Under the pieces are notes generated by a model, which ran no database searches, was not told where the DNA came from, and saw only the letters and a list, made by a program, of their open reading frames with translations. DNA of 39,526 nt from Clostridia bacterium (GTDB lineage Bacteria; Bacillota; Clostridia; Oscillospirales; Acutalibacteraceae), in assembly GCA_017403265.1 (NCBI GenBank), contig JAFQOJ010000059.1, positions 1 to 39,526 of the forward strand, written 5' to 3'. The position numbers and the translations under genes were made by a program. Shown here in pieces: positions 14,507-22,869 of the stretch (the first letter of the stretch is position 1; each line of letters begins with the position of its first letter).

Positions 14507-14911
14507 TTAGTGATTGGATTTTACAATTTCGCGCCAGTCCATATCGCCGCGTTCAAGACCGTGGATAAGAACCTCCGCTGTAGCGATATTGGTAGCTACG
14601 GGGATATTGTGAACATCACAAAGGCGCAATAAAGCCTGTTCATCAGGCTCGTGCGGTTTGGGGGTTAAAGGGTCACGGAACATTAAAAGCATATCAATTT
14701 CATCGCAACCGATGCGCGAAGCAATTTGCTGAGAGCCGCCTTGCGAACCGCTTAAAAAACTGGTTATATTAAGACCGGTAGCTTCTGCCACAGTTTTGCC
14801 TGTAGTACCTGTAGCAATAAGGTTATGTTTACTTAAAATGCCACAATAAGCAATGCAAAACTGTGTCATAAGTTCTTTTTTTGTATCGTGTGCTATTAGT
14901 GCGATTGTCAT
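14507..14911 (-). CDS. mgsA: Methylglyoxal synthase-like protein
   Basis: Methylglyoxal synthase converts dihydroxyacetone phosphate to methylglyoxal and phosphate. The 134-residue protein matches the family along its length: [19 protein letters not shown] (phosphate binding), [14 protein letters not shown] and [14 protein letters not shown]. In the E. coli enzyme, D71 of the GGDQQ motif is the catalytic base; here that motif reads GGSQQ, so the residue is Ser. The residues matching D20, D91, H98 and D101 remain. Activity therefore needs testing. AAAGGAA precedes the ATG. It lies between minD and hisS; mgsA next to the mre-min cluster is a known clostridial arrangement. Confidence 0.88.
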   Translation of the reverse strand: MTIALIAHDTKKELMTQFCIAYCGILSKHNLIATGTTGKTVAEATGLNITSFLSGSQGGSQQIASRIGCDEIDMLLMFRDPLTPKPHEPDEQALLRLCDVHNIPVATNIATAEVLIHGLERGDMDWREIVKSNH

Positions 14912-14924
14912 TTTAATATTCCTT

Positions 14925-15656
14925 TCAAATTTTTTTAAGCTTTGGTAAAAGAATATTCTCTCCCAAAAGGCGTTTGGCTATTCTTGCAAAAGCCAGCATA
15001 GCCTTACCACCACTTTTTAATTTATGTTTAACCGCCAACAAAGATAATTCTTTGCTTCGCGGTACAATACCTAAAAGCTGTAAATTCGCTTTATCTATAA
15101 TATCATCAATATTATTGTAAATTTTACGTTTTGTAAGTGTATAATCAAAGCCGTTTATAATAAGCTTTGATGAAAGACCGATTTTTTCAAGCCTTTCTGA
15201 TACTACCGATGCATCACGCAAGGTGACAGGGTCAGGAAAAGCGACCGTTAAAAACAATGTGTTATTTGGGAGTGAGGCATAAAGTGAAAAATCAATCCCT
15301 GCGGGGAAGTCGAAAATCACAACATCATAAAATGGGTGTATTTTTTCGGTAAACTCCTGCAACTGCTGGGAATTAATTTTGCCAAGCTCGCAAGGGGCGG
15401 GGATAAGGTGCAAAAGTGGATTTTGCTCACTATAGTAAATACTGTTTGAAATATCACCGCCTGAAAGGATGTCTGAAAGGTCGAAAACAACCTTTTCGTC
15501 AAGACCTAACATAACATCCAAGCAACGCAGACCCTCGTCCATATCAATTAGTAAAACATTTTTTCCCATTTTAGTAAAGGCTAGAGAAAGACCAACCGAA
15601 ACGGTGGATTTTCCTACACCGCCTTTACCAGATGTGACAGCAAAAATTTTTCCCAT
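14925..15656 (-). CDS. minD: MinD/ParA-type ATPase
   Basis: MinD places the division site by recruiting MinC to the membrane. The 243 residues show the deviant Walker [30 protein letters not shown] with the MinD-type 'D-x-LR-x-LD' signature, and Walker [11 protein letters not shown]. The last 30 residues include basic amphipathic sequence ([11 protein letters not shown]) that could be the membrane-targeting helix. The start is set at 15656 because GAGGTG lies four bases upstream; an earlier ATG at 15668 overlaps that site. No minC or minE lies beside it, unlike the usual mre-min clusters, so its partner is uncertain. A consensus promoter precedes the gene. Confidence 0.85.
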   Translation of the reverse strand: MGKIFAVTSGKGGVGKSTVSVGLSLAFTKMGKNVLLIDMDEGLRCLDVMLGLDEKVVFDLSDILSGGDISNSIYYSEQNPLLHLIPAPCELGKINSQQLQEFTEKIHPFYDVVIFDFPAGIDFSLYASLPNNTLFLTVAFPDPVTLRDASVVSERLEKIGLSSKLIINGFDYTLTKRKIYNNIDDIIDKANLQLLGIVPRSKELSLLAVKHKLKSGGKAMLAFARIAKRLLGENILLPKLKKI

Positions 15657-15679
15657 AGAACACCTCATATTTAAGGGTT

Positions 15680-15708
15680 ATTTTACCATAATAGAGCTAT
15701 TTTGTCAA
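15680..15708 (-). promoter_or_regulatory. Internal promoter before minD
   Basis: On the minus strand TTGACA (15708-15703), 17-base spacer, TAAAAT (15685-15680), in the 55-base gap after mrdA. It would drive minD-mgsA-hisS-aspS independently of the upstream shape genes. Confidence 0.75.
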
Positions 15709-15711
15709 ATT

Positions 15712-17691
15712 TTAATCCAAAACCACAAAGGATTTATCTTCAGTCACATTTGCGTGGTCGGCAAAGAAGTATGCATCAAGCATATCGCGCACAATCGAGC
15801 CTGCTGCAAAGCCTGAAGCGCCGTTTTCAAGCACAACCGAAATTGCGATTTTGGGATTATCGAAAGGAGCAAATGCAATAAATATGCTATGGTCTGCGGC
15901 ATTGTTTACCTGAGAAGTACCTGTTTTACCGCCAACCTTTATTGGATAGTCGCCCAAAGCGGCGCGGCCTGTACCGTCTTCAGTAACCGAAAGCATACCT
16001 TCCTTTACGGCATCGAGTGTGCTTTCTTTTATTTTGATTTTATTAACTACTTCGGGTTCTATAACCTTATAAATTTCACCGATATCGTAGGATACAATCT
16101 GATTAATAAGGCTTGCGCGGTAGTGAGTACCGCCGTTTGCCAAGGTTGCGACATAGTTGGCTGCCTGTAATGGTGTAAAAGCATTCATTTGACCGATAGA
16201 TATTTGCAAGGTTGTACCACCTACATTGTCGCTTTCGGGGTCGATTAAAATACCCTTACTATCATCAACCTCAACCCCTGTTTTAACACCCAAGCCAAAT
16301 TGCTTGAAGTAATCGGTAAGGGTGGTAGCGCCCACTCTTTTACCCATTTCAAAGAAGAAGTAGTTACAGCTTTTTGCCAGTGCATTTTTAAGCGACATAG
16401 GACCGTGGAAATGCATACATCTGGGCGTGTAATCCTCAAAATGCTTATAAACCTGAACGCAGTTTACGGTTTCACCCTTGCTATAGTGGTTATTCTCTAT
16501 TGCCGCTACGGCAACCGCCGGTTTAATTGTAGAGCCTATAGGATATACACCGTGAAAAGCGCGATTGGTTAAAGGCTTTGCGGGGTCTGACTGAAGCTTG
16601 TTGTAGTTTTTATTCATTGTAGCTAAATCGTATGAGGGATAATTTGCCGCGGCTAAAACCTTGCCGGTATCTATATCTATCGCAACGGCACATGCCGCTT
16701 TACAGGAGCCACCCTGACTTTGTAGGGATTTGACCTTTTGTGCAAGGGATTTTTGTGTTTTCTTTTGCAAATTTTTATCAAGTGAAAGCATAACGGTTTT
16801 ACCTGCAATAGGTTCTTTTGTTACTTCACTTGAAATGATTTTGCCATTTGCATCAAGGTAATAGGTGATTTCGCCGTCGGTACCGCGAAGATATTCTTCT
16901 GCCCATTTTTCAATACCGCTTTTACCCACCTTGTCATTATACGAGTAGCCTTTAGCTTTGTATTCTTGCCAGTCTTCTTCAAAAATAGGGCCTACGGTGC
17001 CTATAAGGTTTACTGCGAGAGTGGTGTCGGCATATTCTCTAAAAGGTACAACCTCAACCGAAACCCCTTCTAAAAGATAGGAACATTCAGATATTTTACG
17101 CATAAATTCGGTTGAAACATCTTCTGCAAGGGTAAATGGGTAGGAAATAGAAAAATCGGAAATTTGCATACTGTAGCGAACGCCCATAATTTTACGCTGC
17201 TCGCTTTTGGTGTATTTTTCGAGCTCATATTCCTTTACCATAGCGTCAAAGCAGTTCTGCGCAGTAGCATAATGCGCAAGCTTTAAGGTTTTAAGCAGCT
17301 TATCTGTAGACTCACCCTTTTTAAAATTGTAAGGCGATTTTGCCGACATCGGAAGCTCGTCCACCCATTCGGCATCGTACTGTTTACAAAGCTTTAAAAG
17401 CAATAAAATGGTATCATTAAGATTATCGCCTATATAAGCTTTATTAAAAACTATATTATATCCGTCGCGGTTAATTGCTATTTGTCTGCCGTGGCAGTCA
17501 AGTATCTCACCGCGCGGCGCTTTCAAAACGGCGGTGCGGGTAGATGCTGCGCCAAATAAATTTTTGCTTTTTTCTTCCTTGTTTTTGACTACCTGCATTG
17601 AATATGCACGAACAGAAAACAGTAACAGAGCAATTATTGAGATAACAGATAAAAATGTTGTTACAAAATTGTTCTTTTTTTGAAAAGGCAC
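15712..17691 (-). CDS. mrdA: Penicillin-binding protein 2 (class B transpeptidase)
   Basis: The elongasome transpeptidase cross-links peptidoglycan during side-wall growth. The 659 residues begin with one membrane anchor (9-30), then the class B pedestal with APRGEILDCHGRQIAINRDGY and GKSGIEKWAEEYLRG, and the transpeptidase domain with the catalytic motifs STIK (SxxK), SCN (SxN) and KTGTS. The start is GTG at 17691 with AAGGAA upstream, overlapping the end of mreD. Its place directly after mreBCD identifies it as the PBP2/MrdA type rather than the division-specific FtsI. No rodA lies beside it. Confidence 0.94.
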   Translation of the reverse strand: MPFQKKNNFVTTFLSVISIIALLLFSVRAYSMQVVKNKEEKSKNLFGAASTRTAVLKAPRGEILDCHGRQIAINRDGYNIVFNKAYIGDNLNDTILLLLKLCKQYDAEWVDELPMSAKSPYNFKKGESTDKLLKTLKLAHYATAQNCFDAMVKEYELEKYTKSEQRKIMGVRYSMQISDFSISYPFTLAEDVSTEFMRKISECSYLLEGVSVEVVPFREYADTTLAVNLIGTVGPIFEEDWQEYKAKGYSYNDKVGKSGIEKWAEEYLRGTDGEITYYLDANGKIISSEVTKEPIAGKTVMLSLDKNLQKKTQKSLAQKVKSLQSQGGSCKAACAVAIDIDTGKVLAAANYPSYDLATMNKNYNKLQSDPAKPLTNRAFHGVYPIGSTIKPAVAVAAIENNHYSKGETVNCVQVYKHFEDYTPRCMHFHGPMSLKNALAKSCNYFFFEMGKRVGATTLTDYFKQFGLGVKTGVEVDDSKGILIDPESDNVGGTTLQISIGQMNAFTPLQAANYVATLANGGTHYRASLINQIVSYDIGEIYKVIEPEVVNKIKIKESTLDAVKEGMLSVTEDGTGRAALGDYPIKVGGKTGTSQVNNAADHSIFIAFAPFDNPKIAISVVLENGASGFAAGSIVRDMLDAYFFADHANVTEDKSFVVLD

Positions 17692-17693
17692 TT

Positions 17694-18203
17694 TTATGAT
17701 TCCTTTCTTCTTTCAAAATAACGGTATAAATAATAAAAAGGAATAATAAATACCGCGCTGTAAACTGCTGTTGGAAAAGCATATTTTAAAAGATAAGTTA
17801 AACTGTCGTTTATGGTTATATTATCGGTTTCAAAAACCGCCCATTGTAAAACAAAATAAAAAACTGCGACAACTAAAGATAAAACCATAGCCGAAAATAT
17901 ATTTTTATTAAAAAGATTATTAGAGCTAACCGCTACAAAAGTCCCCAAAATAACAAGCACAATTGCATTGAAGCAATAAGAGTTTAGCGCATTACAGTCC
18001 ATAAAAACACCGCACAAAAGACCTGTAATTGCCGATGTGAGCGGTGAATTAAAAATTGAAAAAGCCGTTAGGATGGGCAAAATAAGTAACGGTGTTATAC
18101 CCTTTATACTAAGCGGTAAAATACCTGTATAATAAAAAAGCAAGCTTATAAAAAATATAAGTATATTAAGTATTGTTATTAAAGGATGTTTAGTTTTACT
18201 CAT
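17694..18203 (-). CDS. mreD: Rod shape-determining protein MreD
   Basis: Integral membrane protein of the rod-shape complex. The 169-residue protein is hydrophobic throughout, with about five membrane helices and the family feature GLLCGVFMDCNALNSYCFNA in the middle. Identification rests on this pattern and on its place between mreC (one base upstream) and mrdA (two bases downstream). AGAGGA precedes the ATG. Confidence 0.9.
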   Translation of the reverse strand: MSKTKHPLITILNILIFFISLLFYYTGILPLSIKGITPLLILPILTAFSIFNSPLTSAITGLLCGVFMDCNALNSYCFNAIVLVILGTFVAVSSNNLFNKNIFSAMVLSLVVAVFYFVLQWAVFETDNITINDSLTYLLKYAFPTAVYSAVFIIPFYYLYRYFERRKES

Positions 18204-18204
18204 A

Positions 18205-19065
18205 CTATTTATCCTCTTTGCTTAAAATACTGCCCTGACCTTCGAAATCGGTTATAACCATAACGTCTCGCAGTTCGGAAAAATCCACAAACGGTTTGAC
18301 GCTGGCATAAAGGGATGTGTTGTATTTATCGTTAGATATGGTTTCAATACTGCCTACAAGAAGCCCTTTTGGGAAAATACCCTCGCCTGAGGTTACAACA
18401 TAGTCACCCACTGCAACGCTGCAAGAACGCGATAGGTTTTCAAGCTTGGTGTAGCCTTTTTCGTTTAATTCCAATGAGCCTTTTATTATACCTGAGTCAC
18501 TTGTACGATTGTCAAGGGCGCCCAAGGTTAAGTCGGGGCTTAAAACGGTTACAACCTTAGAAGTGGTAAGGCCTACATCGCTTATAAAGCCCACAACACC
18601 TGCATCGGTTATAACGGGGTCGTGTGCTGAAATACCGTCTGTAGAGCCTTTGTTTATTATAAAGCCGCCAAAAGGGTCCGATGTATCGTGTGAAATAACG
18701 GTAGACGGGGCAAACTCAAAATCGGGGTTTTGGTCCTTAATTTCAAGGTAGTTTTTATAAAACTCATTCTCTTTTGAAATTTTTTCATAATCGGCAAGCT
18801 CTTCTCTGAGGGTGTTAAGCTGTTCTTTTAACTCGGCGTTTTCAAGCATAACCTCGTTACCGCCCGAGAGTGCTTCCTTAAAATCGTTAATGCCGTTTTT
18901 TATAGCGGTCAGTGTCGAGCGAAAGGGTGCTGTTAGGGTACCCACAATATCAGATTGCGGGGAGATAACGCTACCTATTACTCCAAAAATGATAGAAACA
19001 GCTATAAGCGATATTAAAATTGTTAAAATGATTTTAAACTGTTTACTGCGAAAGAAAAAACGCAT
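18205..19065 (-). CDS. mreC: Rod shape-determining protein MreC
   Basis: MreC spans the membrane once and activates the PBP2/RodA synthase. The 286 residues show a cytoplasmic basic start, a membrane helix (11-33), a coiled coil (about 68-105, ENAELKEQLNTLREEL) and the two beta-barrel lobes with VISHDTSDPFGGFIINKGS, VVGFISDVG and VVTSGEGIFPKGLLVGSI. GGAG precedes the ATG. It lies between mreB and mreD. Confidence 0.94.
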   Translation of the reverse strand: MRFFFRSKQFKIILTILISLIAVSIIFGVIGSVISPQSDIVGTLTAPFRSTLTAIKNGINDFKEALSGGNEVMLENAELKEQLNTLREELADYEKISKENEFYKNYLEIKDQNPDFEFAPSTVISHDTSDPFGGFIINKGSTDGISAHDPVITDAGVVGFISDVGLTTSKVVTVLSPDLTLGALDNRTSDSGIIKGSLELNEKGYTKLENLSRSCSVAVGDYVVTSGEGIFPKGLLVGSIETISNDKYNTSLYASVKPFVDFSELRDVMVITDFEGQGSILSKEDK

Positions 19066-19092
19066 TTATTTTCTCCTGTTTTTTAAAAAACT

Positions 19093-20112
19093 TTATCTAA
19101 ATCTTTTTCCTCTGCGGAAGGTGTAGTTGTCAAACGCGCTGTCGGCTTCAAGATGCTTGGCAGTACCTAAAACTACACAGTCAAGTGGATTTGCCGCAAC
19201 GGTTACGGCTATGCCTGTTTCTTCGGCAATAAGCTCTGCAAGGCCGCGAAGTAATGCGCCGCCGCCTGTAAGGGTGATGCCGCGGTCAATAATATCTGCC
19301 GCAAGCTCAGGTGGGGTTTTTTCAAGTGTTAGGCGAATGGTATCAATAATCTGATAAACGGTATCTGCCATAGCAATGCGTACTTCTTCAGATGAAATAA
19401 CAACGTTTTTAGGAAGTCCATCTACTTGGTTTCTACCCTTAATTTCTATAGTTGTTTCGCCTTCATAAGGCTTTGCAGAGCCTATTTCAATTTTAATTTG
19501 CTCTGCGGTTCGTTCACCTATTAAAAGATTGTGCTTTCGGCGAATGTAGTTAATAATAGCTTCGTCCAAATCGTCGCCGGCAGTACGAATGGACTGCGCG
19601 GTAACAATATCACCTAAAGAAATTACGGCAACCTCACTTGTACCGCCGCCGATATCCACTACCATATTGCCTGTAGCATCGTGTACGGGAAGACCTGCAC
19701 CCACAGCGGCAGCCATAGGTTCTTCTACAAGCACAACTTCCATAGCGCCAGCTTGCCTGGCGGCATCGTGCACAGCGCGGCTTTCAACCTCTGTAACGCC
19801 TGCAGGTATACAAATTACCATACGTACACGCGAAACAAATGAGCCCTTAAGCGCTAGCTTTACAAAACGCTTAAGCATTGCCGAAGTAACATCAAAATCG
19901 GCAATAACGCCGTTCTTTAAGGGGCGAACAGCTACAATAGAGCCAGGTGTTCTGCCTATCATTTCTTTAGCCTCTCTACCTACTGCTCTTACGGCATCGT
20001 TTCTTATATCATAAGCCACAACCGAAGGCTCTCTCATAATAATTCCTTTGCCTTTAAGACAAACTAATGTATTTGCGGTGCCTAGGTCGACTCCTATATC
20101 TCTTGTAAACAT
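19093..20112 (-). CDS. mreB: Rod shape-determining protein MreB (actin homologue)
   Basis: MreB filaments guide side-wall synthesis. The 339-residue length and actin-fold motifs fit: phosphate 1 DIGVDLGTANTLVCLKGKG, the MreB stretch KRFVKLALKGSF, phosphate 2 MVVDIGGGTSEVAVISLG and the adenosine motif TGGGALLRGL. GGAG lies eight bases before the ATG. It is separated by 27 bases from the lipid-kinase gene upstream and by 27 from mreC, with no terminator in either gap, so it probably belongs to the long polA-led transcription unit. Confidence 0.97.
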   Translation of the reverse strand: MFTRDIGVDLGTANTLVCLKGKGIIMREPSVVAYDIRNDAVRAVGREAKEMIGRTPGSIVAVRPLKNGVIADFDVTSAMLKRFVKLALKGSFVSRVRMVICIPAGVTEVESRAVHDAARQAGAMEVVLVEEPMAAAVGAGLPVHDATGNMVVDIGGGTSEVAVISLGDIVTAQSIRTAGDDLDEAIINYIRRKHNLLIGERTAEQIKIEIGSAKPYEGETTIEIKGRNQVDGLPKNVVISSEEVRIAMADTVYQIIDTIRLTLEKTPPELAADIIDRGITLTGGGALLRGLAELIAEETGIAVTVAANPLDCVVLGTAKHLEADSAFDNYTFRRGKRFR

Positions 20113-20139
20113 AAATTTTCTCCGTTCCTTTATTTGAAA

Positions 20140-21033
20140 TTAGGGTATTAAAAATGTAATTGCGTTGTGAATATTAGTTATATCAAGTGTGCCGTTTGTT
20201 TCGGCAAATTCGCCGTCAAGTGTCCAAGAAACAGGCTCACTGCTTTCTACGGTTAAGGCTTTTGTTTTGAAAAACTCAAAACCCTCACCGCTAAAGTCTC
20301 TTTTTAAAATTCCGTCTATAAGCGGTTGAAGCTTTAAAATATTATCGGGGGTTTTTATAAGCAAAACCTCAAATTCACCATCATTAAGAACAACAGAGCC
20401 TTCGTCGTACTTAACAATACCGCCCACCGACAGTGAGTTTGAAATGGCGCCGAATAGATAGTCACCCTCCCTTTGAGTGCCGTCGTGGGTGAATTTTAAG
20501 TGAATTGACTTAATATTGCCGAGACTTTTCATCCCTTCAAAGAAGTATGCAGCCTGACCCAAAACATTTTTAACGCTTTGCGGTGCCGAATAGGAAGCCG
20601 ATGTAAAGGCACCGAAGGAGGCAGTATAGGAAAAGTATTTTTCCCCAAATTTACCTATATCAAGCATTGTTTTGTGGCTTTTGGTAATGTCCTTGGCGGC
20701 AGATTCAATATTTCTTGAAATTTTAAGACCGCTTGACCACTCGTTAAGTGTGCCCGACGGTATATACCCCAGTGGAGTAGAAAGCTTTGCTGACATAATG
20801 CCTGTAATAACTTCGTTAAGGGTACCGTCACCACCGCAAACAACTATGGTGGAGTAGTTGCCATTAGAAAGGTTTGAAATATATTCGGTAGCATCGCCCT
20901 TGCATTTTGTGGGGTATACTGTTACTGCATAGTTAGCATGTGAAAGTATTTCTACAACTTTTAAAAGTTCGGTATACATTTTAGCACGGCCCGAGCAGGG
21001 ATTTACTATTAAAAGAAGCTTTTTTTGTGTCAT
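20140..21033 (-). CDS. Diacylglycerol/sphingosine kinase-like lipid kinase
   Basis: The 297-residue protein belongs to the DagK/YegS/LCB5 lipid kinase family, which phosphorylates diacylglycerol or related lipids at the membrane and feeds phosphatidic acid back to phospholipid synthesis. Seen: LLIVNPCSGRAK at the start, the nucleotide-binding VVCGGDGTLNEVI, GYIPSGTLNEWS (usually PxGTxND; here Asn-Glu), and the C-terminal beta domain with SWTLDGEFAE. The exact lipid is unknown. AGGAG lies inside the last codons of tsaD, two bases upstream, so translation is coupled. Confidence 0.88.
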   Translation of the reverse strand: MTQKKLLLIVNPCSGRAKMYTELLKVVEILSHANYAVTVYPTKCKGDATEYISNLSNGNYSTIVVCGGDGTLNEVITGIMSAKLSTPLGYIPSGTLNEWSSGLKISRNIESAAKDITKSHKTMLDIGKFGEKYFSYTASFGAFTSASYSAPQSVKNVLGQAAYFFEGMKSLGNIKSIHLKFTHDGTQREGDYLFGAISNSLSVGGIVKYDEGSVVLNDGEFEVLLIKTPDNILKLQPLIDGILKRDFSGEGFEFFKTKALTVESSEPVSWTLDGEFAETNGTLDITNIHNAITFLIP

Positions 21034-21035
21034 AA

Positions 21036-22046
21036 TTAACTCCTGTAGTCTATCGGTAAAGTGGCTATAGCATTAAGCGAGGAATCGCTTACATTACCGC
21101 TTTCGTATTCGTATATTGCCTGTGCGCCCACCATAGCGGCATTATCGGTACAGTATTTAAGCGGTGGGCAGTAAAGCTTAATATCTAATCTTTTACATTC
21201 GCTTTCCATACGCGAACGAAGCTCGCTATTAGCTGAAACACCGCCTGCTAAAACAATACTTTTGTGACCGAATTCCTTTGCGGCATTTATAGTGTTATTT
21301 ATAAGCATATCGCATACCCTTTGGCGTATTGTAGCGCAAACTACGGGGATATCGATTTCTTCACCCTTTTGTTTTGCGTTATGCACAAGGTTTAAAACTG
21401 CAGTTTTAAGACCTGAAAAACTAAAATCATATTTACCTGTGCTTACCTTGGGATACGGCAACGGATATTTTTTATTATCTGCCAAAGTGGCGATTTTATC
21501 AAGATTAACACCGCCTGGGTAGTTAAGTCCCATACAGCGAGCCGCTTTATCAAGACATTCGCCCGCCGCATCGTCCAAAGTACCGCCTATTATTTTAAAG
21601 CTTGTGTAGTCGGCAACTTCGGCAATAACGGTGTTACCGCCCGAAACCAAAAGACATAAAAAGGGCGGTTTTAAATCTGGTGTATCAATATAGTTTGCCG
21701 CTATATGCGAACGCAGATGATGAACAGGAATAAGCGGAACATCCAAACTTAAGGCTAAGCCCTTTGCAAAGTTTACACCTACCAAAAGCGCACCAATAAG
21801 ACCGGGCGCAAAGGTAACTGCAACAGCTTCAATGTCGCTATAAGCAAGACCTGCTTGCTTTAGCGCTTCCGCACATACTTGTGAGATTGCTTCGGTATGG
21901 CGGCGGGAAGCAATTTCGGGCACTACGCCACCGTATATTTTATGTTCTTCTATTTGTGTTGAAGTAACATTGGAAAGCACTGTGCGGTCTTCGACTATTG
22001 CAACCGAAGTTTCGTCACAGGAGGTTTCTATACTAAGTATCTTCAA
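21036..22046 (-). CDS. tsaD: tRNA threonylcarbamoyladenosine transferase TsaD
   Basis: TsaD transfers threonylcarbamoyl to A37 of ANN-reading tRNAs, working with TsaB and TsaE. The 336-residue protein begins ILSIETSCDETSVAIVED, has APGLIGALLVG, the iron-binding histidines in PVHHLRSHIAA, and LVSGGNT and AGGVSANSELR of the ASKHA fold. The start is placed at TTG 22046, ten bases after AGAAGG; an earlier TTG at 22055 is too close to that site. It follows the phosphatase-RimI fusion at once. tsaB and tsaE, often neighbours of rimI-tsaD, are not in this cluster. Confidence 0.94.
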   Translation of the reverse strand: MKILSIETSCDETSVAIVEDRTVLSNVTSTQIEEHKIYGGVVPEIASRRHTEAISQVCAEALKQAGLAYSDIEAVAVTFAPGLIGALLVGVNFAKGLALSLDVPLIPVHHLRSHIAANYIDTPDLKPPFLCLLVSGGNTVIAEVADYTSFKIIGGTLDDAAGECLDKAARCMGLNYPGGVNLDKIATLADNKKYPLPYPKVSTGKYDFSFSGLKTAVLNLVHNAKQKGEEIDIPVVCATIRQRVCDMLINNTINAAKEFGHKSIVLAGGVSANSELRSRMESECKRLDIKLYCPPLKYCTDNAAMVGAQAIYEYESGNVSDSSLNAIATLPIDYRS

Positions 22047-22047
22047 A

Positions 22048-22869
22048 TCAATCAAACCTTCTTGTCATAATAAGTGCATCTTCTTGGGGGTATGTGTAAA
22101 AGTTTTTACGCTTGCCCTCTACAGCAAATCCAAATTTCTCATAAAGCGATATTGCAGTGGTATTACTTTCTCTTACTTCAAGCGAAATAAATGAAAGCGC
22201 CTCTGCTTTCGCAAATTTTTCTAAATGCGAAAGCAATGCCGAAGCAACACCATTTTTTCTATGCGCGGGAAAAACAGCAATATTGGTAATGTACCCCTCG
22301 TCTAAAATCGCCGAAATACCAACATAGCCTAAAACATTTCCGTTTTGCTCGCACACAAAAAAGCGTGTGCCTGCTTTAAAGGACTCTAAAATACCTTGTT
22401 CTGTCCAAGGGGTAGTAAAACAAACCTTTTCGAGCTTTGCAATATCTTTAATGTGGTAGTAGTCCATAGGAATAATCGAAAAGCTACAAAAAAGCTTATC
22501 AATTTCTTTTATAATTTCGTCACGGCATAAGCTATAAGCATTTAAATTCATACCATAAGGGTCTGAAATTCCTTTGCCTAAAACTTCTGCTTTTACGCCA
22601 ATAGATGCTAACATTTCTTTGTGGGACTCGGACATACAAATTATTTTATCCGCCCAGTGTATAAGCTCATTTGAAATAGGGGTAGATAAATGAGCGCTTA
22701 TATCTATCCCAATTTCACGCATAGCATTTGCGGAATTTTTCGATATGGGTGAGCCGTCGGCGTAAATGCCACAGCTTTTGGCGGTGATATTATTAAATTT
22801 ATTATTTACATAACCTTCTGCCATAGGGCTTCTACAGGTGTTACCTGTACAAACAAATAAAATATTCAT
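22048..22869 (-). CDS. LMW protein phosphatase fused to RimI-type N-acetyltransferase
   Basis: One 273-residue chain has two domains. Residues 1-125 are a low-molecular-weight phosphatase: FVCTGNTCRSPMAEGY is the C-x5-R active-site loop, and the aspartate in ISDPYG is the general acid. The Thr in CTGNTCRS is the form seen in the protein-arginine phosphatase YwlE rather than the Ile of tyrosine phosphatases. Residues about 130-273 are a GNAT acetyltransferase of RimI type (IPMDYYHIKDI, NIAVFPAHRKNGVASALL, VRESNTTAISLYEKFGF), which acetylates the N-terminus of ribosomal protein bS18. Its ATG overlaps the polA stop (TAATG) and tsaD follows, the usual partner of rimI. There is no stop or frameshift between the domains, so this is a true fusion. 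Confidence 0.9.
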   Translation of the reverse strand: MNILFVCTGNTCRSPMAEGYVNNKFNNITAKSCGIYADGSPISKNSANAMREIGIDISAHLSTPISNELIHWADKIICMSESHKEMLASIGVKAEVLGKGISDPYGMNLNAYSLCRDEIIKEIDKLFCSFSIIPMDYYHIKDIAKLEKVCFTTPWTEQGILESFKAGTRFFVCEQNGNVLGYVGISAILDEGYITNIAVFPAHRKNGVASALLSHLEKFAKAEALSFISLEVRESNTTAISLYEKFGFAVEGKRKNFYTYPQEDALIMTRRFD

